Source: an uncultured Alcaligenaceae bacterium (GTDB lineage Bacteria > Pseudomonadota > Gammaproteobacteria > Burkholderiales > Burkholderiaceae_B). From it: 64,000 bases of DNA. The stretch covers positions 1 through 64,000 of the forward strand of contig CALEQZ010000020.1 in the NCBI GenBank assembly GCA_937908115.1, in the 5' to 3' direction. The notes under the pieces are model-generated. The model did not search any database, was not told where the DNA came from, and was given only the letters and a program-made list of their open reading frames with translations. The translations under genes and the position numbers were made by a program. This document shows, piece by piece, positions 60,853 through 64,000 of the stretch (its first letter is position 1; the number at the start of each line of letters is the position of its first letter).

Positions 60853-61910
60853 CAAGCGGCGGCTCCGTGGCCCCCTTCGGGTTCGGCCGGCGGCTTCGTG
60901 CCGGTCATCTGCGCCACGCCCGCCGCCGTGCGTTCCAGCAGGCCGCTGACGACGGCCTCGCGCGCACGCGCCAGCGCATGGCCGAAGGCATAGGCGTCAG
61001 CCGACCCGTGGCTCTTGATCACCACGCCACGCAAGCCCAGCAGCGCAGCACCGTTGTAGCGCCGGTTGTCGACGCGGTGACGGAAATGGTTGAGCACCGG
61101 CTTGGCCAGCGCACCGGCCAGCAGTGTATAGGCATTGCGCTGGAATTCCTCGCGGATCATGCTGCCCAGCATGCGGGCAAGCCCCTCGATGGATTTCAGC
61201 ACGACGTTGCCGACGAAGCCGTCGCACACGACGACGTCGACGGTGCCCTGGAAGATGTCGTTGCCTTCGACGTTGCCGTAGAAATTCAGGCTGCTGGCGC
61301 GCAACAGCTCGGCCGCCTGCTTGACGACGTCGTTGCCCTTGATGACTTCTTCGCCGATGTTGAGCAGGCCGACCTTGGGACGCTCGCGGTGGTCGACCGC
61401 CTGCGCGAGCGCCGCGCCCATGATGGCGAACTGCAACAGGTGCTCGGCAGTGCAATCGACATTGGCGCCCAGGTCCAGCACCGTGGTGGCGCGCCCGGCC
61501 TGGTTGGGAATGGACGTGGCGATGGCAGGACGGTCTATCCCCTCCAGTGTCTTGAGCACGTAGCGGGAGATGGCCATCCATGCGCCGGTGTTGCCGGCCG
61601 ACACGCAGGCGTCGGCCTGGCCGTCCTTGACCGCCTGCGCGGCCAGCCGCATGGACGAGTCCTTCTTGCGCCGCAGCGCGACCTCGACCGGGTCGTCCAT
61701 GGCGACGACCTCGGTGGCCGGAATGATTTCGATTCGGTCGGCGCTGACCTGCCGGCGGCGCTGGGCATCCAGCGCGGCGCGCAGCGGCTCAGGCTGGCCG
61801 ACCAGCAGCAGCCCCACGTCGGGATGCCGGCCGGCAAATTCCAGCGCTGCGGGGATCGTCACGGGCAGGCCGAAGTCGCCCCCCATGCAATCGATGGCGA
61901 TGCGTATCAC
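60852..61910 (-). CDS. plsX: phosphate acyltransferase PlsX
   Basis: Makes acyl-phosphate from acyl-ACP for phospholipid synthesis. 352 residues, starting with GTG (MIRIAIDCMGGDFG). Segments SMRLAAQAVKDGQADACVSAGNTGAWMA, LDLGANVDCTAEHLLQFA and VVCDGFVGNVVLKSIEG are typical. Placed between rpmF and fabH, the usual order. Confidence 0.97.
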   Translation of the reverse strand: MIRIAIDCMGGDFGLPVTIPAALEFAGRHPDVGLLLVGQPEPLRAALDAQRRRQVSADRIEIIPATEVVAMDDPVEVALRRKKDSSMRLAAQAVKDGQADACVSAGNTGAWMAISRYVLKTLEGIDRPAIATSIPNQAGRATTVLDLGANVDCTAEHLLQFAIMGAALAQAVDHRERPKVGLLNIGEEVIKGNDVVKQAAELLRASSLNFYGNVEGNDIFQGTVDVVVCDGFVGNVVLKSIEGLARMLGSMIREEFQRNAYTLLAGALAKPVLNHFRHRVDNRRYNGAALLGLRGVVIKSHGSADAYAFGHALARAREAVVSGLLERTAAGVAQMTGTKPPAEPEGGHGAAA

Positions 61911-61971
61911 GAGAGCCAGCTATGAGCGCGGCACGGCCGGAAACGAACGCACCACGCGGGGCGATCGCGCC

Positions 61972-62154
61972 TTATTCGTCGCTCTTGGTCTTCAGGACCT
62001 TGCGGCCGCGATAAAAGCCGTTGGGGCTGATATGGTGGCGCAGGTGCTGTTCGCCCGTCGTGGGCTCGACCGCCAGCGGCGGATTGGTCAGGAAATCGTG
62101 CGAGCGATGCATGCCGCGCTTGGACGGGCTCTTTTTGTTTTGCTGAACAGCCAT
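61972..62154 (-). CDS. rpmF: 50S ribosomal protein L32
   Basis: 60-residue basic ribosomal protein. MAVQQNKKSPSKRGMHRSHD and LAVEPTTGEQHLRHHISPNG are typical for the cysteine-free proteobacterial form. Ribosome site TAGGAG. Between yceD and plsX. Confidence 0.97.
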   Translation of the reverse strand: MAVQQNKKSPSKRGMHRSHDFLTNPPLAVEPTTGEQHLRHHISPNGFYRGRKVLKTKSDE

Positions 62155-62210
62155 GATGACTCCTAGAAACGGGGCGCATTGTACGTCATGCGCACCGGTG
62201 TTGATCCAAA

Positions 62211-62750
62211 CTACTTCTTCGACTTCAGTTGCTCCAGCACCGCGAACGGCGACGTGCGCGCAGGCTGGGCATCCTCCGGTTGCTGCGTCGTGCCCGTCGA
62301 CCCCGGACACACCTCGTGCTTCGGGATGTAGGGCACGCTCAAAATCAATTCATCCTCGATCTGGGCCTGCAGATCAAAGCGCTGCGAGCCCAGCACCTTC
62401 TCGGGCGCGTCCAGCGCGTCGTCATCCAGCATGCCCTCGTCGTCGTCGAGCTCGTCCTCGCTGCGCACCAGCTGCAGCTTCGCCTGCGCCTGGACGGGCC
62501 AGGCGAACGGCGCCAGGCAACGCTGGCAGGTCAGCACCGGCCGGGCCTGGATGTCGAGCACCAGCAGCGCTTCGCCGTGCCGGCCCTGTTCGCCGCGCAC
62601 CGACCATTGGACCATGCCTTCCGGCCCTTGCGGCTGCTGCGGCAACCCGTCGCAAAACCGAGGCAGATCGGCAAGCGCGATCTGCCCGCTCGCCTGCTGC
62701 CGCAGCCGCACGAACTCGAAGGCATCCATGGCGCGAACGTCCAGGTTCAT
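62211..62750 (-). CDS. yceD: DUF177 family protein YceD
   Basis: 179 residues. The DUF177 core is visible: LTCQRCLAPF with a Cys-x-x-Cys pair, an acidic loop (EDELDDDEGMLDDD), then QIEDELILSVPYIPKHEVC. Needed for 23S rRNA maturation in plants and bacteria, probably by an RNA-binding role. The ATG is preceded by GAGGGCAAGAG. First gene of the yceD-rpmF-plsX-fabHDG run, behind a near-consensus promoter. Confidence 0.93.
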   Translation of the reverse strand: MNLDVRAMDAFEFVRLRQQASGQIALADLPRFCDGLPQQPQGPEGMVQWSVRGEQGRHGEALLVLDIQARPVLTCQRCLAPFAWPVQAQAKLQLVRSEDELDDDEGMLDDDALDAPEKVLGSQRFDLQAQIEDELILSVPYIPKHEVCPGSTGTTQQPEDAQPARTSPFAVLEQLKSKK

Positions 62751-62913
62751 CTCTTGCCCTCCCTGCGGCCCGTAGCGGCCCACTCGGTCCGCTGCGCTCC
62801 GCCATCCCGCCAAACCAGGTGCACACGCATGACCTACCCCACCGGCCCCGGCTGGCAAAACCGCAAAAGCCATTAAACCCAGCTCTGGCTGCAAAGCCAC
62901 TGCAAAACGGGCA

Positions 62914-62943
62914 ATAATACTGCGTTTCAGATCCACTGGTCAA
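62914..62943 (-). promoter_or_regulatory. sigma-70 promoter of the yceD-rpmF-plsX-fab operon
   Basis: On the minus strand TTGACC (62938-62943) and TATTAT (62914-62919) are spaced by 18 bp. It lies in the 249-bp divergent region between yceD and the maf-type gene; the remainder of that region shows no gene or hairpin of note. Confidence 0.75.
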
Positions 62944-62999
62944 ACAAACAGGGGCGCACAAGCGCGTGCCCGGGGCGCCCCGCGCTGCACATTTTTTTT

Positions 63000-63605
63000 A
63001 TGCCTGACTCCCCCCGCCTTATCCTGGCCTCCACTTCTGTCTACCGGCGCGCCATGCTGCAGCGGCTGGGCCTGCCGTTTTCCGTCGAGCCGCCGCAGGT
63101 CGACGAAACCCCGCTGCCTGGCGAAACCCCGCAAGCGCTGGCGCTGCGCCTGGCGGTGGAAAAGGCGCAAGCCGTGGCACGGCGCCGCCCCGGCTGCGTG
63201 GTCATCGGCTCGGACCAAGTCGCCACCGTAGATGGCGAACCGCTGGGCAAGCCCGGCAGCCACGAGCGGGCGCGCGAACAGCTGCGCCGGCTGTCCGGAC
63301 GCGAAGTCCTGTTTCACAGCGCGCTGGCGGTCACCGACGGCAGCCGCGTCGAAAAACAGGACGTCGTCACGCGCTGCACGTTCCGCGCGCTCAGCGACGA
63401 CGCCATCGAATCCTATCTGCTGCGCGAAAAACCCTACGATACGGCCGGCAGCGCCAAGGCGGAAGGCCTGGGCATCGCGCTGATGCGGGGCATGGACAGC
63501 AGCGACCCGACCGCGATCATCGGCCTGCCGCTGATCGCCCTGACCGCCATGCTGGCCAGCTTCGGCATGGATCCCCTGCTGGCGCCAGCGGAGACGGGGC
63601 AATGA
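63000..63605 (+). CDS. Maf-like nucleotide pyrophosphatase (YceF type)
   Basis: House-cleaning pyrophosphatase that hydrolyses modified nucleotides, m7GTP for the YceF subgroup. 201 residues. LILASTSVYRRAMLQRLGLPF, the EKAQAVARR helix and catalytic Asp in VIGSDQVA are present; the C-terminus has GIALMRGMDSSDPTAIIGLPL. Divergent from yceD, as in many proteobacteria. Poly-T precedes the ATG and no ribosome site is visible. Confidence 0.94.
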   Translation: MPDSPRLILASTSVYRRAMLQRLGLPFSVEPPQVDETPLPGETPQALALRLAVEKAQAVARRRPGCVVIGSDQVATVDGEPLGKPGSHERAREQLRRLSGREVLFHSALAVTDGSRVEKQDVVTRCTFRALSDDAIESYLLREKPYDTAGSAKAEGLGIALMRGMDSSDPTAIIGLPLIALTAMLASFGMDPLLAPAETGQ

Positions 63606-64000
63606 ACGGGCCGCGATTGCCGGCGCCCGGTGCCGTGCACCTTATCCCCGTGGGATTGGGCGATGCGCCGGCCGAGCGCTGGCTACCTGCGGAAGTGCGC
63701 GCGCTGGCCGGGCAGCTGGATACCTATATCGCGGAAAACGCCAAGACCGCGCGCGCTTTCCTCAAGCTGATCGGCACGCAGCGGCCGTTGCAGGAAATCA
63801 CCATCCATACGCTGGATGCGCGCGTGGATGATGCGCAGATCCAGGGCTGGCTCGAGCCTTTGCTCGCAGGAGGCGACATTGGCCTGGTTTCCGAGGCTGG
63901 CTGCCCGGCGGTGGCCGATCCCGGCGCGCGGGTCGTGGCCGTGGCGCACCGGCTGGGGCTGGCGGTCCGGCCATGGGTGGGGCCGTCCTCGCTGCTGCTG
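63602..64000 (+). CDS. SAM-dependent methyltransferase, RsmI-like (partial at right edge)
   Basis: The first 133 residues of a tetrapyrrole-methylase-fold enzyme. Segments HLIPVGLGDAPAERWLP, YIAENAKTARAFLK and GDIGLVSEAGCPAVADPGARVVAVAHRLG correspond to the RsmI family, which methylates 16S rRNA. The gene runs off the right edge. Its ATG overlaps the preceding stop (ATGA), so it is co-translated with the maf-type gene. Confidence 0.9.
   Translation, partial: MNGPRLPAPGAVHLIPVGLGDAPAERWLPAEVRALAGQLDTYIAENAKTARAFLKLIGTQRPLQEITIHTLDARVDDAQIQGWLEPLLAGGDIGLVSEAGCPAVADPGARVVAVAHRLGLAVRPWVGPSSLLL

Noticed and set aside
61972..62154. Loss of zinc-binding cysteines in L32
   Set aside because: Cysteine-free L32 is normal in many proteobacteria; nothing is damaged.

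Overview
This 64 kb window is a gene-dense stretch of chromosome from a high-G+C betaproteobacterium, most likely Bordetella or a close Alcaligenaceae relative. The reasons are pyrG-kdsA-eno-ftsB, fabHDG-acpP-fabF-rpoE-rseAB-mucD and lepA-lepB-rnc-era-recO in betaproteobacterial order, several Bug (tripartite tricarboxylate-type) periplasmic binding proteins typical of Bordetella, and strong G/C bias at third codon positions. Species is not decided by what I can see. I see no rRNA, tRNA, CRISPR array, insertion sequence or phage gene.

Layout. 0.2-4.7 kb (minus): pyrG-kdsA-DUF1330-eno-ftsB. 4.8-16.0 kb (minus): a nine-gene peptide uptake and hydrolysis cluster in the order RpiR regulator, isoaspartyl peptidase, GsiA/B/C/D-type ABC importer, P1 (DmpA-type) peptidase, M55 D-aminopeptidase, M24 aminopeptidase P. 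16.2-17.6 kb (minus): 3-oxoacid CoA-transferase (scoAB). 17.7-21.3 kb: a GntR regulator divergent from a small catabolic module (dehydrogenase with a TAG at codon 2, Bug protein, RraA/HMG-aldolase-like enzyme). 21.4-25.7 kb: acyl-CoA thioesterase, ETF-ubiquinone oxidoreductase, an NAD-binding epimerase-like protein and threonine aldolase. 25.7-31.5 kb (minus): acs, then prpE-HbpS/GlcG-like-MFS. 31.7-34.5 kb: NlpC/P60 lipoprotein, a DUF2325 protein behind two Fur-box-like sequences, a CysB-type regulator behind an AT-rich dyad, and an AHSA1-type protein. 34.5-38.5 kb: mmsA with an orphan branched-chain-amino-acid-type binding protein and a divergent LysR. 38.4-42.8 kb: lptF divergent from pepA-holC-hypothetical, then a Bax-inhibitor-1-like membrane protein. 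43.1-47.1 kb: an accessory cassette (Bug protein, AstE/AspA-like deacylase, threonine-synthase-like PLP enzyme, LysR). 47.2-52.1 kb (minus): lepA-lepB-rnc-era-recO. 52.2-57.5 kb (minus): fabF-hypothetical-rpoE-rseA-rseB-mucD. 57.7-62.8 kb (minus): yceD-rpmF-plsX-fabH-fabD-fabG-acpP. 63.0-64.0 kb (plus): maf-type pyrophosphatase and the start of an RsmI-like methyltransferase.

How it works together. The housekeeping blocks cover lipid A precursor and fatty acid/phospholipid synthesis, envelope stress sigma-E with its anti-sigma factors and periplasmic protease, protein export and RNA processing. The accessory blocks between them share one design: a LysR, GntR or RpiR regulator, a periplasmic binding protein, and one to three enzymes for a small organic or amino acid or peptide. 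They feed acyl-CoA and electron-transfer steps also encoded here (scoAB, ETF-QO, acs, prpE, mmsA).

Most notable: the peptidase/ABC cluster, the in-frame TAG at codon 2 of the DUF1932-type dehydrogenase, the double Fur-like operator at the DUF2325 gene, the short recO followed by a regulator where pdxJ usually lies, and a 4 x 8-bp tandem repeat touching the scoB stop codon.
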